Below are positions 9,244-18,391 of a stretch of 64,000 nucleotides of DNA, one piece after another. The position numbers were made by a program, and so were the translations under genes. The stretch lies in assembly GCA_964586235.1 (NCBI GenBank), contig CAZPIO010000007.1:42539-106538 (forward strand), read 5' to 3'. The notes beneath the pieces were generated by a model. It was not told the origin of the DNA. It made no database searches and worked only from the letters and a program-made list of their open reading frames with translations. The first letter of the stretch is position 1, and every line of letters begins with the position of its first letter. Origin of the DNA: JAUCQB01 sp964586235. GTDB lineage: Bacteria; Planctomycetota; Phycisphaerae; UBA1845; PWPN01.

Positions 9244-11685
9244 ATGAACGTGGCTGATAGGCCTGCGGGATGCAAGCGATGGTGTGAGGGGTTCGGCTTT
9301 GTCCTGACCGGCATGCTGGCCTTGGCACTCGGTGGGGGAACCACCCTGGCGGCGGGGACAGTCAAGGGCATTGCCCGCTATGAGAGGATCACGGGACGTC
9401 CGGGGGACTACATTGTGCTGAACGAATGGGACCTATACCTCTCGCCCGACGGCGGCACGACGATTGGCGAACGACGGCGGCTGGGGGCCTGCAGCGAATA
9501 CGGTTCGGCTTGCACGGAGGGTTACTATCAGATCGAGAGCCCTGCCGGCTGGTATACGATCTACGTGACACAGCCCATCTTCTACCCCCGACCGACGCTG
9601 GTGACCGATGTGCAACTCATCGACGGCCAGACACTGACGGTCGACCCGAAACTGAACGTCGACTACTCCTGCTACCACGTCGCCCACAATGACTGGAGCT
9701 GGAGCACTGTCTGGTACCAGACATTTGTGGCCACGGGCACCTCGATCAACCGCATCCAGTTCCTGCTCGCGGGCTACAACGCCGACAGGATCGCGGTCTC
9801 TGTTCACCGGGACAACGGCGGCGCGATCACCACTTGGCCGCAGGTTGGCGTCACCAAGACGGCCGGTGTCGGGACCGGCGACGGCTGGGTTGGCTTTCGC
9901 AGCGGAGACATTCCGACCACGCCCTACCAGCGATATGCGGTCAAACTGACCGGCCAGGGCGGCACGCCCCCGTCGGACTTCGGCATCCGCTGCCGCACCG
10001 AGGATGGCAACGGCTACGCCCTTGGGCAGGCCTATGACGCGGCCGGCAATCCCCGCAATCTCGATCTGCTCGTCAGCGTCTTCAGCGACAACGACGGCAC
10101 GGTGATTCCGTACCTCGACATGACTGCGGGGCCGGTGGAGGACCTGGCCGGCGGCACGGGCGTCTGGGGCCAGACGTTCCGCGCGACCGCGGTCTCTCTT
10201 GCGGCGGCCGACTGCTTCGTGGCCGGGGGATCGGGCACCTGGGACGTTGATGCGGTGTTCCGCATCCTGCAGAACGGCCCGGGTGGGGCGCAGGTCGGGC
10301 CGACCAAGACGGGGCAGAGCCTGTACCAGTCGATGCCCAACTGCGGCATCATCGGGGTCAGCTACGCCCCGGGCGAGGTTCCTCTCACACCAGGCAACAC
10401 ATATTTCATCGAAATGTCCCCGGCAGGTGGGTCATCCTCGTTTGCCGCATTCAAGTTCCAGTCCCAGTCGGAGAACGGCTACCCCTACGGCGCGGCCTAC
10501 AAGAACGGTGTTCTGCAGGACGGCGTCGATCTGGAAATGACCATCATGGAATACAAGCCCTGGTATTCGCCGACTCCGGTCAATCCCAGCTTCGAGGACT
10601 ACGGCGGCAAGCTCGATGGCTGGCGGGTCTTCCGGCCGGACGGCAAAGGGCCGGACAACCCGCCCCAGAGCAACACCAACCCCTACGAAGTCTACACGAC
10701 GTTCGGCGACCACTTCGCCGGGAAGATCACCAACTGGGGTTCGATGAACTTCACCCTCGGGCAGGTCATCGAAGTCGGCAACTACAGCCCGACCAGCAAC
10801 CACATCGACTGGTCGCTGAACGCCCACGTGCAACTGCACTGCCGGACCGGTGGAGTTGCCGAGCCGCAGAAGGTACACCAGGTGTGGGAGGTCGGATGGA
10901 ACGCCGACGGTTCGATGCCCATCTCGGTGAACCGCTGCACCAACTATACCACGATCGCCGCGATTGACGGTAGCCACACCGGCAATGATGCCGTTAACTT
11001 CCACCCGCTGGCGGGGAGCGGCTTGATCGCGGCGACCGGTCTCAAAGGCGTCGCGCTGCGAGTGCGGCTGTTCAACGATGCCCCGCGCGAGTGGTCGATG
11101 ATCAATCTGGACAACGTGAGCTTCACGGCCATCGTGCCCCCGCCGGATGCCGAGCCGATCCTGGATCCGCCGCAAATCGTGCGGCGAGTCCACATCTGCG
11201 AGACCCCGCCGACCGACACGTTCACCATCGCCAACGGCGGCGTCGGGACGCTTGTCTACACGATCAAGAGCGACGTCGGCTGGCTGAGCGTGTCGCCGGA
11301 GGCAGGTGCTTCGGAGGGCGAGGCCGATCCCATCACGCTGAGCTACAGCATGGAGGGCCTGGGTGTCGGCCAGCACCCGGCCACGATCACCATCGAGTCC
11401 AACGCGTGGAACAGCCCGCATACCGTACCAGTGACGCTCGATATATGGACCGTTCGACCCGACTCCGACGCCGACGGGGACGTGGACCAGGAGGACTTCG
11501 GGCGGTTCCAGGCCTGTCTCTCCGGGCCGGGCATCATCCAATCCGATCCGGAGTGCCTGTTCGCCCGCTTCGACGAAGACGAGGACGCGGATGCGGCTGA
11601 TTTGTCAAGATTTCTGGCCTGTCTGAGCGGCCCCGGTGTCTGTGCCGACCCGGCCTGCGAGAGTGAGCCGCCACCGTACGAATAG
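9244..11685 (+). CDS. Large secreted protein with BACON-like and dockerin-like C-terminal domains
   Basis: 813 residues. A signal peptide ends near TTLAAG. Residues ~40-440 hold beta-rich repeats with no identified family; ~445-640 begin with NPSFEDYGGKLDGWRVF, resembling carbohydrate-binding or choice-of-anchor modules. Residues ~650-740 (TIANGGVGTLVYTI, WLSVSPEAG) resemble a BACON/Ig-like domain. The tail has two Asp-rich EF-hand-like segments, DSDADGDVDQEDFGRFQACL and FDEDEDADAADLSRFLACL, each followed by SGPG, a dockerin-like doublet common in planctomycete secreted proteins. I chose the ATG at 9244, seven bases after GGAG; a GTG directly before it is possible. Role unknown, probably cell-surface or extracellular. 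Confidence 0.75.
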   Translation: MNVADRPAGCKRWCEGFGFVLTGMLALALGGGTTLAAGTVKGIARYERITGRPGDYIVLNEWDLYLSPDGGTTIGERRRLGACSEYGSACTEGYYQIESPAGWYTIYVTQPIFYPRPTLVTDVQLIDGQTLTVDPKLNVDYSCYHVAHNDWSWSTVWYQTFVATGTSINRIQFLLAGYNADRIAVSVHRDNGGAITTWPQVGVTKTAGVGTGDGWVGFRSGDIPTTPYQRYAVKLTGQGGTPPSDFGIRCRTEDGNGYALGQAYDAAGNPRNLDLLVSVFSDNDGTVIPYLDMTAGPVEDLAGGTGVWGQTFRATAVSLAAADCFVAGGSGTWDVDAVFRILQNGPGGAQVGPTKTGQSLYQSMPNCGIIGVSYAPGEVPLTPGNTYFIEMSPAGGSSSFAAFKFQSQSENGYPYGAAYKNGVLQDGVDLEMTIMEYKPWYSPTPVNPSFEDYGGKLDGWRVFRPDGKGPDNPPQSNTNPYEVYTTFGDHFAGKITNWGSMNFTLGQVIEVGNYSPTSNHIDWSLNAHVQLHCRTGGVAEPQKVHQVWEVGWNADGSMPISVNRCTNYTTIAAIDGSHTGNDAVNFHPLAGSGLIAATGLKGVALRVRLFNDAPREWSMINLDNVSFTAIVPPPDAEPILDPPQIVRRVHICETPPTDTFTIANGGVGTLVYTIKSDVGWLSVSPEAGASEGEADPITLSYSMEGLGVGQHPATITIESNAWNSPHTVPVTLDIWTVRPDSDADGDVDQEDFGRFQACLSGPGIIQSDPECLFARFDEDEDADAADLSRFLACLSGPGVCADPACESEPPPYE

Positions 11686-11777
11686 CGTTTAAGCCACTCT
11701 TTGCCGCTATAGCGGCGGCCGCGTTTCCGGGTGAAGTCGATCTTAACGGTCGCCGCCGACGCGGTTAGAATGTCCGC

Positions 11778-12584
11778 ATGGGCCGAAGCCGACGATCCGG
11801 AAGCCAGCGTTACCACGACCGCGTGGCGGGGCGGTACGACTCCATCTACGACGACGCCTACTGGCAGTGGCACGATGCACTCACGTGGGAGCATCTCAAG
11901 CGGTTCCTGCCGCACGATTTGAATGCCCCGGTGACCGATCTCGGCTGCGGGTCGGGCAAATGGGGACGGCGGCTGCTCAAGAGCGGCTATCGGGTCACGT
12001 TCGTGGATCTGTCGGCGAAGATGGTGGACGAGGCCAGGCGCCAGGTCGCCGAGACGGGCATGGCCGGCAAGGCGGAGTTTCTGCAGGCCGACGTGAGCGA
12101 CCTGTCGGCGCTGCCGGAGGGCGATTTCGCCCTGGCGACGGCCATGGGTGAGCCGATCGGCCTGGCCGAGTCGCCGCAGCAGGCGATGCGGCAGATCGCC
12201 CGCATTCTGGCACCCGGCGGCGTGCTCGTCGCAACGCTCGATAACCGCGTGCCGTGCGTGGATTACTACCTCGAACGCGGCGATCGCGAAGGGCTCGAGC
12301 AGTTCTTGCGCAGCGGCCGTACCCATTGGTTGACCCGCGACCCGTCGGAGCGCTTTCAGATCCACACCTTCGAGCCCAAGGGAATCGAGCGACTCGTCGC
12401 CGATGCCGGGCTTGAACTGCTGGACATGATGGGCAAGACGGTGCTGCCAATGCGGCGCCACCGGGAATTGCTCGAAGACCCGGCCGAGCGGCGGCGCTGG
12501 GCACGAATCGAGCAGCGCCTCGCCCGCGCCCCGGCCAACTTCGCCCGCTGCGCCCACCTGCAGTTCGCAGCCAGGAAGACCTGA
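11778..12584 (+). CDS. SAM-dependent class I methyltransferase
   Basis: 268 residues. Motif I, VTDLGCGSGKWGRRLL, binds S-adenosylmethionine, and VTFVDLSAKMVDEA provides the acidic residue that binds the ribose. LAPGGVLVATLDN corresponds to strand 5 and its loop. The fold is a Rossmann methyltransferase of the Methyltransf_11/25 type; the substrate cannot be read from the sequence. No clear ribosome binding site precedes the ATG. It is transcribed like its upstream neighbour, 92 bases away. Confidence 0.85.
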   Translation: MGRSRRSGSQRYHDRVAGRYDSIYDDAYWQWHDALTWEHLKRFLPHDLNAPVTDLGCGSGKWGRRLLKSGYRVTFVDLSAKMVDEARRQVAETGMAGKAEFLQADVSDLSALPEGDFALATAMGEPIGLAESPQQAMRQIARILAPGGVLVATLDNRVPCVDYYLERGDREGLEQFLRSGRTHWLTRDPSERFQIHTFEPKGIERLVADAGLELLDMMGKTVLPMRRHRELLEDPAERRRWARIEQRLARAPANFARCAHLQFAARKT

Positions 12585-12589
12585 CGCGG

Positions 12590-12900
12590 GGACGTGAAAA
12601 GAAGACGCGGAGACTCGGAGACACGGAGACGCGGGGAGATAGGGTAAGGGTTCGGGGTTCAGGGTTCAGTAGGAGCGGTCTCCGACCGCGATCTTGACGA
12701 GCCGGCGGGTTTATACCGCCGGTGGAGCGGCTGTCAGCCGCGACCTTCACGTGGTCCGCCGGGGCGGACCGTGTCGCGAGGTGGTATGATGTTCAGTGGT
12801 GGCGTGGCCAAGCCCCGATGAAATCGGGGCGCCGCCATGTCTGCTGGACCAGGAAACATGCCGGCTTGGGCATGCCACCCCCGCGAGAATAACGCGCCGT
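12590..12900. repeat. Composite intergenic repeat (GGGTTCA units, GCGG hairpins, GTTTAT hairpin)
   Basis: After a purine-rich stretch of GACGCGGAGAC-type direct repeats (12594-12635) come GGTTCGGGGTTCAGGGTTCAG, then GTAGGAGCGG. Hairpin 1 is GCGGTC TCC GACCGC (12675-12689). Hairpin 2 is CCGGCGG GTTTATA CCGCCGG (12702-12722). Hairpin 3 is GCGGCTG T CAGCCGC (12727-12741). Further palindromic sequence (GGTCCGCC/GGCGGACC, CCCCGAT/ATCGGGG) follows to ~12850. Related copies lie at 19703, 41862 and 58916. No coding potential. Confidence 0.75.
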
Positions 12901-12931
12901 TGGCGCATGCTTTCCGAGAGGAGGACCTGCC

Positions 12932-13243
12932 ATGGCCGTGCTTCTGGAGTTCTCGATGACGCCGTTGGGTAAGGGGGAATCGGTCAGTCAATATGTCGCC
13001 CGGAGCCTGGACATCATCGACGGCAGCGGTCTGCCCTACCAGCTCAACGCCATGGGCACGATCCTGGAAGGCGAGTGGAACCAGGTCATCGGCGTGGTCG
13101 GCCAGTGCCTTGAGCGCATGAGCCAGGACTGCGATCGGGTTACCTGCACGATCAAGTTCGACTGGCGGCGAGGAGCGACCGGCAGATTGCAGAGCAAAAT
13201 CGACAGCGTGGAGAAGCGGCTCGGGAGAAAACTGAAGACATAG
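12932..13243 (+). CDS. MTH1187 / UPF0045 family thiamine-binding protein
   Basis: 103 residues. It begins MAVLLEFSMTPLGKGESVSQYVARS and contains YQLNAMGTILEG, the typical pattern of this ferredoxin-like-fold family (YqgV, MTH1187), members of which bind thiamine. The protein is cytosolic. GAGGAGG precedes the ATG. It is the first of three closely spaced genes followed by two Clp N-domain proteins, 19 bases from the first, so co-transcription is likely. I saw no TPP riboswitch upstream. Confidence 0.85.
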   Translation: MAVLLEFSMTPLGKGESVSQYVARSLDIIDGSGLPYQLNAMGTILEGEWNQVIGVVGQCLERMSQDCDRVTCTIKFDWRRGATGRLQSKIDSVEKRLGRKLKT

Positions 13244-13262
13244 TGAACCGGAGACCGGATCC

Positions 13263-13928
13263 ATGTTCGAGCGATTTACCGATCGTAGCCGCAAGGTCAT
13301 GGCCCTTGCGAACCAGGAAGCACAACGCTTCAACCACGAGTACATCGGGACGGAACACATCCTCCTCGGGCTGATCAAGGAGGGCTCGGGCGTCGGGGCC
13401 AACGTGCTCAAGAATCTGGGTGTGGATTTCGCCGGGATACGTGCCGAAGTCGGAAAGCTGGTCAAGCCTGGACCGGACAAGTGCCTCATGGGCAAGCTCC
13501 CGCAGACCCTCCAGGCCAAACAGGTGATCGAGTTCGCGATCCAGGAAGCGCGGAGCCTGAACCACAATTACGTCGGGACGGAGCACCTGTTGTTGGGCCT
13601 CTTGCGCGTGCAGGACGACGTGGCCGCCCAGATCCTGGCCAATCTCGGCCTGACACCGGAGGCCTGCCGCAGGGAACTCGTGGATCTGCTGGGGAAAGGG
13701 GAGAACCCTTCGCCAACAGAGTCAACACTGGCCGTTTCTATAGACGCGACCGACGAGTTCATTCATAACGCAATCAGGCAGCTTTCACTCGCGTGGGACC
13801 GGGCGTTCGCCAAACACGATGCTATGCTGGCCAACGCACTCCGCGATCAGATCCAGAGCCTTCATGCGATGCTTGCGAGGAAACAGAAGCCGCCGGACAC
13901 GCCGGACACGAAGGACGGCTCAGGCTGA
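13263..13928 (+). CDS. Stand-alone Clp N-domain protein, copy 1
   Basis: 221 residues. Two Clp_N repeats: residues ~1-70 (FTDRSRKVMALANQEAQ, HEYIGTEHILLGLIKEGSG) and ~80-150 (QVIEFAIQEARSLNHNYVG, TEHLLLGLLR). This is the substrate- and adaptor-binding N-domain of ClpC, but no AAA+ module follows. The last ~60 residues are helical and charged and recall a UVR-type segment (LANALRDQIQSLHAML). Without ATPase modules it cannot unfold proteins; it may bind ClpC adaptors or arginine-phosphorylated substrates. A paralogue follows 75 bases downstream. GGAGA precedes the ATG. Confidence 0.85.
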   Translation: MFERFTDRSRKVMALANQEAQRFNHEYIGTEHILLGLIKEGSGVGANVLKNLGVDFAGIRAEVGKLVKPGPDKCLMGKLPQTLQAKQVIEFAIQEARSLNHNYVGTEHLLLGLLRVQDDVAAQILANLGLTPEACRRELVDLLGKGENPSPTESTLAVSIDATDEFIHNAIRQLSLAWDRAFAKHDAMLANALRDQIQSLHAMLARKQKPPDTPDTKDGSG

Positions 13929-14003
13929 GCAGCCATCCCCTACTGCGACAAGGGGCGGCGCAGGCGCTGAAAACGTCGGGAGAGGCCCCGGGAGACCGAA
14001 ACC

Positions 14004-14651
14004 ATGTACGAGCGATTCACCGATCGGGCCCGCAGAGTGATGGCGATCGCGAATCAAGAAGCCCAGCATCTCGGCCACGAATACATCGGGACCGAACATA
14101 TCCTGCTTGGTCTGATCAAGGAGGGCTCGGGTGTCGCAATGAACGTGCTCAAGAACCTCCGCGTGGACCTGGTGGGGATGTGTGCGGAGATCGAGAAGCT
14201 CGTCAGACGCGGCCCGGATGCGCTCTCCGCCGCCAAGCTGCCGCAGAGGCCCCACGCCAAGAAGGCAATCGAGTACGCGATCCAGGAGGCGCGGGGTTTG
14301 AACCACAACTACGTCGGCTCCGAGCACCTGCTCCTGGGACTCCTGCGCGAGCACGACGGGGTCGCTGGCCAGGTCCTGACGAGCCTTGGACTCAAACTGG
14401 AGGAGGTTCGCAAAGGAGTGCTCAGCCTGCTAGGGTCGGGCGCTGTGAGTTCGACCTTCACACCCACAGGCTCGCATGCGATGGTCAAATACGCGTTCGA
14501 GCTTCTTACTGGTGTCGCGCAACGAGAAGCGGCGAAAGGAAACGATTCGCTCGCGGCAGAGCTTAGTGAGGTGACTGGACGTCTCGGCGCGATCCTGGCG
14601 AGAGCCTGGGGAGATTCGGACAAGCCACAGGCCACGAGCAATCCGGGATGA
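14004..14651 (+). CDS. Stand-alone Clp N-domain protein, copy 2
   Basis: 215 residues, a tandem paralogue of the gene at 13263. The start MYERFTDRARRVMAIANQEA and HEYIGTEHILLGLIKEGSG are almost the same as in copy 1, and the second repeat has HNYVGSEHLLLGLLREHDG. The C-terminal ~60 residues have diverged (VKYAFELLTGVAQREAAKG) but again look helical. No AAA+ modules are present. GGGAGA lies upstream of the ATG. The Clp domains are conserved and the tails are not, which suggests that the two proteins bind different partners. Confidence 0.85.
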   Translation: MYERFTDRARRVMAIANQEAQHLGHEYIGTEHILLGLIKEGSGVAMNVLKNLRVDLVGMCAEIEKLVRRGPDALSAAKLPQRPHAKKAIEYAIQEARGLNHNYVGSEHLLLGLLREHDGVAGQVLTSLGLKLEEVRKGVLSLLGSGAVSSTFTPTGSHAMVKYAFELLTGVAQREAAKGNDSLAAELSEVTGRLGAILARAWGDSDKPQATSNPG

Positions 14652-14704
14652 TCGCCCAATCCTTGCCGTGAGACGGATGGGGCAACCGAGCCACCCCCCT
14701 CGGT

Positions 14705-14723
14705 CCCCCCTTGGTAAGGGGGG
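14705..14723. repeat. CCCCCCTT/AAGGGGGG hairpin repeat
   Basis: A perfect 8-base stem with loop GGT. The same stem with other loops occurs inside the second UvrA gene at 49503-49520 and 49584-49604, so this is a dispersed repeat unit. Here it sits in the short gap before the BtuF-like gene. Confidence 0.7.
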
Positions 14724-14750
14724 AAGCGTGGAGAGGAACCGGGCAGTGAG

Positions 14751-15740
14751 ATGGGCATGAAGCGTTCGTATTGGTTGATTCTGGCGACGGCGGGGGTGTT
14801 TGTCGCGGCTGTGGGCTTGCGCGTTCGGAGCCAATTGGCGGCGAATAGCGGCGGGCCATCCGCGGCCAGCCGGCCGGCCGGGCACACCGTCAACATCCCC
14901 GAGCCGCGCGACTATGTCGCCGAGCCATGGGTGGAGCCCTCCGAGCGGGACAACGGACCGAAGAGGTTGATCTCTCTGGCGCCGAGCATCACCGAGATCA
15001 TCTGCGCCCTGGGGATGCGCGACCGGCTCGTCGGTCGGACGCCCTACTGCACGCACCCGCCGGGCATCGAGCAGGTGCCCGAGGTGGGGGCGCTGGCAAC
15101 GGTGAATTTCGACAAGGTGAAGGTGCTGACGCCCGACCTAGTGCTGGCCACCATCAACAGCGGGCAGGTCGCCGAAGGGCTCGACAAGCTCGGCATCCCC
15201 CGCGCGGCCGTCCCGCACGACACGCTGGAAGAGGTGTATACAGCTATCGAACAGGTGGGCAGGCTGTGCGACCGGCCCCGGACGGCCGCGAAGCTGGTGG
15301 AATCCATCCAGCGCGATCTGCGATCGCTTCAGCAGACGGCCGGGGCCATCGGCCTGCCTCGCCGGCGCGTGCTGGTCTCGCTGGGCGAACTGCCCGTCCC
15401 GCCGGGGCCGGTGTGGGTGGCCGGGCCGGGATCGTTCCTGGATGGTCTGCTGACCATGGCCGGTCAGACCAACGTCGCTGCCGGGGCGATGCCCATTTCC
15501 CACGGCGAGATGCCCCTCGAGAAGCTGGTCACCACGCAAATCGGCGTGATCCTGACCTTCGGCCGGGAATTGTCCGGCCAGCAGCAGGAAGACCTGTACC
15601 GGAGCTGGTCGCAGCTTGGACCGGTGCAGGCCATCACCCAACGGCACGTCCGGCGGGTTGGCGGCCTGGAATGGCTCAGCGCCGGCCCACGCGTGGCCAT
15701 CGCCCTGCATCATATCATCGCCGCCCTGGCGAGCCTGTGA
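14751..15740 (+). CDS. BtuF-like periplasmic substrate-binding protein (TroA superfamily)
   Basis: 329 residues. One N-terminal hydrophobic segment (SYWLILATAGVFVAAVGL) acts as signal or anchor; there is no lipobox. From residue ~65 it reads RLISLAPSITEIICALGMRD and VGRTPYCTHPPG, the start of class III (helical-backbone) binding proteins of the vitamin B12/iron-siderophore type. FDKVKVLTPDLVLATINSG and WLSAGPRVAIALHHII complete the two lobes. No permease or ATPase genes are adjacent, so the partner transporter is encoded elsewhere or this is an orphan. The start is uncertain between 14751 and 14757. Confidence 0.82.
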   Translation: MGMKRSYWLILATAGVFVAAVGLRVRSQLAANSGGPSAASRPAGHTVNIPEPRDYVAEPWVEPSERDNGPKRLISLAPSITEIICALGMRDRLVGRTPYCTHPPGIEQVPEVGALATVNFDKVKVLTPDLVLATINSGQVAEGLDKLGIPRAAVPHDTLEEVYTAIEQVGRLCDRPRTAAKLVESIQRDLRSLQQTAGAIGLPRRRVLVSLGELPVPPGPVWVAGPGSFLDGLLTMAGQTNVAAGAMPISHGEMPLEKLVTTQIGVILTFGRELSGQQQEDLYRSWSQLGPVQAITQRHVRRVGGLEWLSAGPRVAIALHHIIAALASL

Positions 15741-15886
15741 CGCAGCAGTGTGGGTAGCTGACGGGTGCCACGGGCGGATTGCCCGCTCGTGCAATCCGGT
15801 GTTGCGACAGGCGCTGGCAGACGAGTTGCCAGTGCCAGCCACCCGAAATCTCACACGCCTCGTATCGGTCAACGTCTGCCGGCCGT

Positions 15887-15915
15887 TTGCCGAGTCAGCC
15901 GGGCTGGCTTATGAT
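15887..15915 (+). promoter_or_regulatory. Predicted xylA promoter
   Basis: TTGCCG (15887-15892) and TATGAT (15910-15915) are separated by 17 bases, about 65 bases upstream of the xylA start. Confidence 0.5.
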
Positions 15916-15981
15916 GCCTGCCTCCTGGTGAGAGCGTAACAACGCAGATGCCGTCGGTTTCATATGGGAAAGGAAACGATT

Positions 15982-17031
15982 GTGGCCAGAGCAAAGAAGA
16001 AAAGATATCGGTTCTCGTTCGGACCCTGGAACATTCACGAAGGCGCCGATCCGTTCGGGCCTACCGTGAGACAGCCCATCAGTTTCGCCAAGAAGCTGAA
16101 AGTCTATAAGGCCCTCGGCTTTGACGGCGTACAGTTCCACGATGACGACGCCGTGCCCGACCTGGACAGCCTGTCCGCGCCGGCGGTGCTCAAGCGGGCC
16201 GCCCAGCTCGGCAAAGTGCTCAAGGACCACGGGCTGGTGCCTGAGTTCGTCGCCCCCCGCCTGTGGGAGAACCCCATGACCATCGACGGCGGTTACACCT
16301 CCAACAGCGCCGCCTGCCGCAAGTATGCCATCGAGCGTTCGCTGCTGGCCGTCGACATCGCCTTCGAACTCGGCACCAACCAGATGGTGCTGTGGCTGGC
16401 CCGCGAGGGGACCTACATCCGCGAGTCGAAGAACGCCCGCATCGCACACGAATACCTGATGCAGGCGATCAACAAGATGCTCGGTCACAACAAGGAAGTC
16501 CGCATCCTGATCGAGCCCAAGCCCAACGAGCCGATGGACCATGCCTACGTCCCGACCATCGGCCACGCGATCTCGCTGGCTTACCTGTCCGACGATCCCT
16601 CGCGCGTCGGCGGACTCATCGAGACCGCCCATGCCCTGCTGGCCGGGCTCGACCCGTCGGACGAGATGGCCTTTGCCCTCTATCACAAGAAGCTCTGGAG
16701 CGTACACCTCAACGATCAGAACGGCCTCAAATTCGACGAGGACAAGAGCTTCGGGGCGGACAACCTCCGCCGGGCGTTCAACCAGGTGCGGGTGCTCGAC
16801 GAAGGCGGCTTCGGCCTGAACGGCGAGATGGTCGGCCTGGACGTCAAAGCCATGCGGACCCAGAAGCTGGCCAACAGCACCGCTCACCTGGCCAACAGCA
16901 AGCGGATCTTCGAACTGCTGCTGGAGAAGGTACGGACCTTCAACCGCAAGAAAGAGGCCGAATTCATACGCAATCGAGACTATGAAGGTCTTGAGAGGAT
17001 GGTCATCGAGCACCTGCTCGGTTCAAGATAG
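15982..17031 (+). CDS. xylA: Xylose isomerase
   Basis: 349 residues from GTG 15982. This start has GGAAAGGA seven bases upstream; the ATG at 15964 lacks a ribosome binding site. It begins RYRFSFGPWNIHEGADPFG and has VQFHDDDAVPD, the His-Asp pair of the active site. Metal ligands are in ILIEPKPNEPMDH, and VHLNDQNGLKFDEDKSFG carries the later His and Asp ligands. It interconverts xylose and xylulose (and often glucose and fructose) in the cytosol. At ~350 residues it is shorter than the usual ~390-residue group I enzymes. The xylanase at 25647 would supply xylose oligomers. No xylulokinase is adjacent. Confidence 0.87.
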   Translation: MARAKKKRYRFSFGPWNIHEGADPFGPTVRQPISFAKKLKVYKALGFDGVQFHDDDAVPDLDSLSAPAVLKRAAQLGKVLKDHGLVPEFVAPRLWENPMTIDGGYTSNSAACRKYAIERSLLAVDIAFELGTNQMVLWLAREGTYIRESKNARIAHEYLMQAINKMLGHNKEVRILIEPKPNEPMDHAYVPTIGHAISLAYLSDDPSRVGGLIETAHALLAGLDPSDEMAFALYHKKLWSVHLNDQNGLKFDEDKSFGADNLRRAFNQVRVLDEGGFGLNGEMVGLDVKAMRTQKLANSTAHLANSKRIFELLLEKVRTFNRKKEAEFIRNRDYEGLERMVIEHLLGSR

Positions 17032-17058
17032 CGATCGTCCACTTGTATGGTATTTCTC

Positions 17059-17092
17059 AGGGACCGCCCTCACCCGGCGGTCCCTTTGTCTT
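17059..17092. terminator. Strong intrinsic terminator
   Basis: The 10-base perfect stem AGGGACCGCC / GGCGGTCCCT has a 7-base loop and is followed by TTGTCTT. It sits 27 bases after the xylA stop and faces the end of the convergent gene, so it may serve both. Confidence 0.8.
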
Positions 17093-17164
17093 GCAGGCCC
17101 CGCAGGACGGTCAAATCGCATGGACTGCGTCGGCCACCGCGCGGAAGGCTGCATGGTCAAGGCT

Positions 17165-18133
17165 TCACGGCAGAGGAGGGGCGACTTCGTCCACAGGCTC
17201 ACGGGGAGGCGGAGTGACGTCACCGGCTAGTTGCCCGAGCAGCGTCCTATTTGCATGACGAAATCCCGCCACGGCTTGATCGGATAGCATCTTTGCATCT
17301 CGCAGCCAGTCGTCGCCCGACCGCTCGTAGAGCTCAAAGAGGCGAGGCTCATGGCATGGGAGCAGAGTCGCTCCGGCCTCGGCCATGTCGACCAGTTTTT
17401 CGGTTGCGGCGACGAGGCGGGCGTGGCTCACCCGCAATCGGGCGATGATCCCCCGTTCCAGCAGGTCGTACCTATAGACATCGTCGCTGCAGATCACTGC
17501 CGGGCCCGTCGGCGTTTCAACTCGGACGGCCAGACTGCAGACTGAATGCCCGCCCAGGTAGGTGACGCTCATGCCGGGGACAACCTCGCCCTCATCCTGT
17601 AAAACCAGGTGGCCCTGGCGGTCCATCTCGACCAGGAAATCCGAAAACGCGTAGTCGACGTAGCTGTTCCACCGGCTGTTGACCCGTCTACGAAGATTCT
17701 CCTCCCAGCCGGTTTTGGAGATATGGATGCGAGCATTAGGCAACTGCAGCATGCCCCCGCCGTCTTTGCCGTCATCCATGCCGTGGTGATCGGCGTGAAG
17801 ATGGGTCAGAACAACGTGATCAATGTCCTCAAGGGCGACCCCCAGACGCCCGAGCCAATCGAATAGGTTGCCCCGCGGTTGTCGGACGTCATCGGGAGAC
17901 GTCGGCATATTTCGGAAGAAGCAGTAGCGCCGAAACATCCAGTTGGTGTATTGGAGGGTGATCGGCCCCAGGTCCACCAGGACACGGCGCCCCGGGCCGC
18001 CGTCGGCCAGAAACGAGTACAGGGTGAAAGCGATGCGGTTGTCGTCGCTGTAGGCGTCTCCAAGGACATGGTTCTCACCCAGCGCGCATTCCCCGACATT
18101 CAGGGGTACAAGGCGAAGAGGACTGTCCGGCAT
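17165..18133 (-). CDS. Metallo-beta-lactamase-fold hydrolase
   Basis: 322 residues. The signature THLHADHHGMD gives the HxHxDH zinc site; GGHSVCSLAVRV (third His), CSDDVYRYD (bridging Asp) and LPCHEPRL supply the rest of a binuclear site. The spacing resembles lactonases of the AHL-degrading group, but the substrate is not determined. No signal peptide is visible. The minus-strand frame stays open far upstream to 19729; that part is a shadow of nuoD, so I start at the ATG at 18133, just before the domain. It is divergent from the nuo operon (258-base gap). Confidence 0.8.
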   Translation of the reverse strand: MPDSPLRLVPLNVGECALGENHVLGDAYSDDNRIAFTLYSFLADGGPGRRVLVDLGPITLQYTNWMFRRYCFFRNMPTSPDDVRQPRGNLFDWLGRLGVALEDIDHVVLTHLHADHHGMDDGKDGGGMLQLPNARIHISKTGWEENLRRRVNSRWNSYVDYAFSDFLVEMDRQGHLVLQDEGEVVPGMSVTYLGGHSVCSLAVRVETPTGPAVICSDDVYRYDLLERGIIARLRVSHARLVAATEKLVDMAEAGATLLPCHEPRLFELYERSGDDWLRDAKMLSDQAVAGFRHANRTLLGQLAGDVTPPPREPVDEVAPPLP

Positions 18134-18391
18134 TATGGAGCCCCGTTCTTCCTCAAAAACACCACTGCTGCGAGCAAACGTTGCTCGACGCCGCGACGCC
18201 GGCATTCTACTGGACGACCGTCCTCGACACAACCGGGCTATCCTGGCCGCCGGAACTGCTTGCCGGTACCTTGGCACGGCCCTATCATCGTTGTGAAATC
18301 CGGCACGAACGAGGTCCAACCCGTTGAGGACTGCGGGAATGGTCCGCGGCCGGGGTATCTGGACGGCGTCTCCATGAGAGGGGCATGTTAA

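Noticed and set aside
14652..14750. Cobalamin riboswitch before the BtuF-like gene
   Set aside because: The gap is under 100 bases and is filled by the CCCCCCTT hairpin repeat; no B12-box-like sequence is visible.
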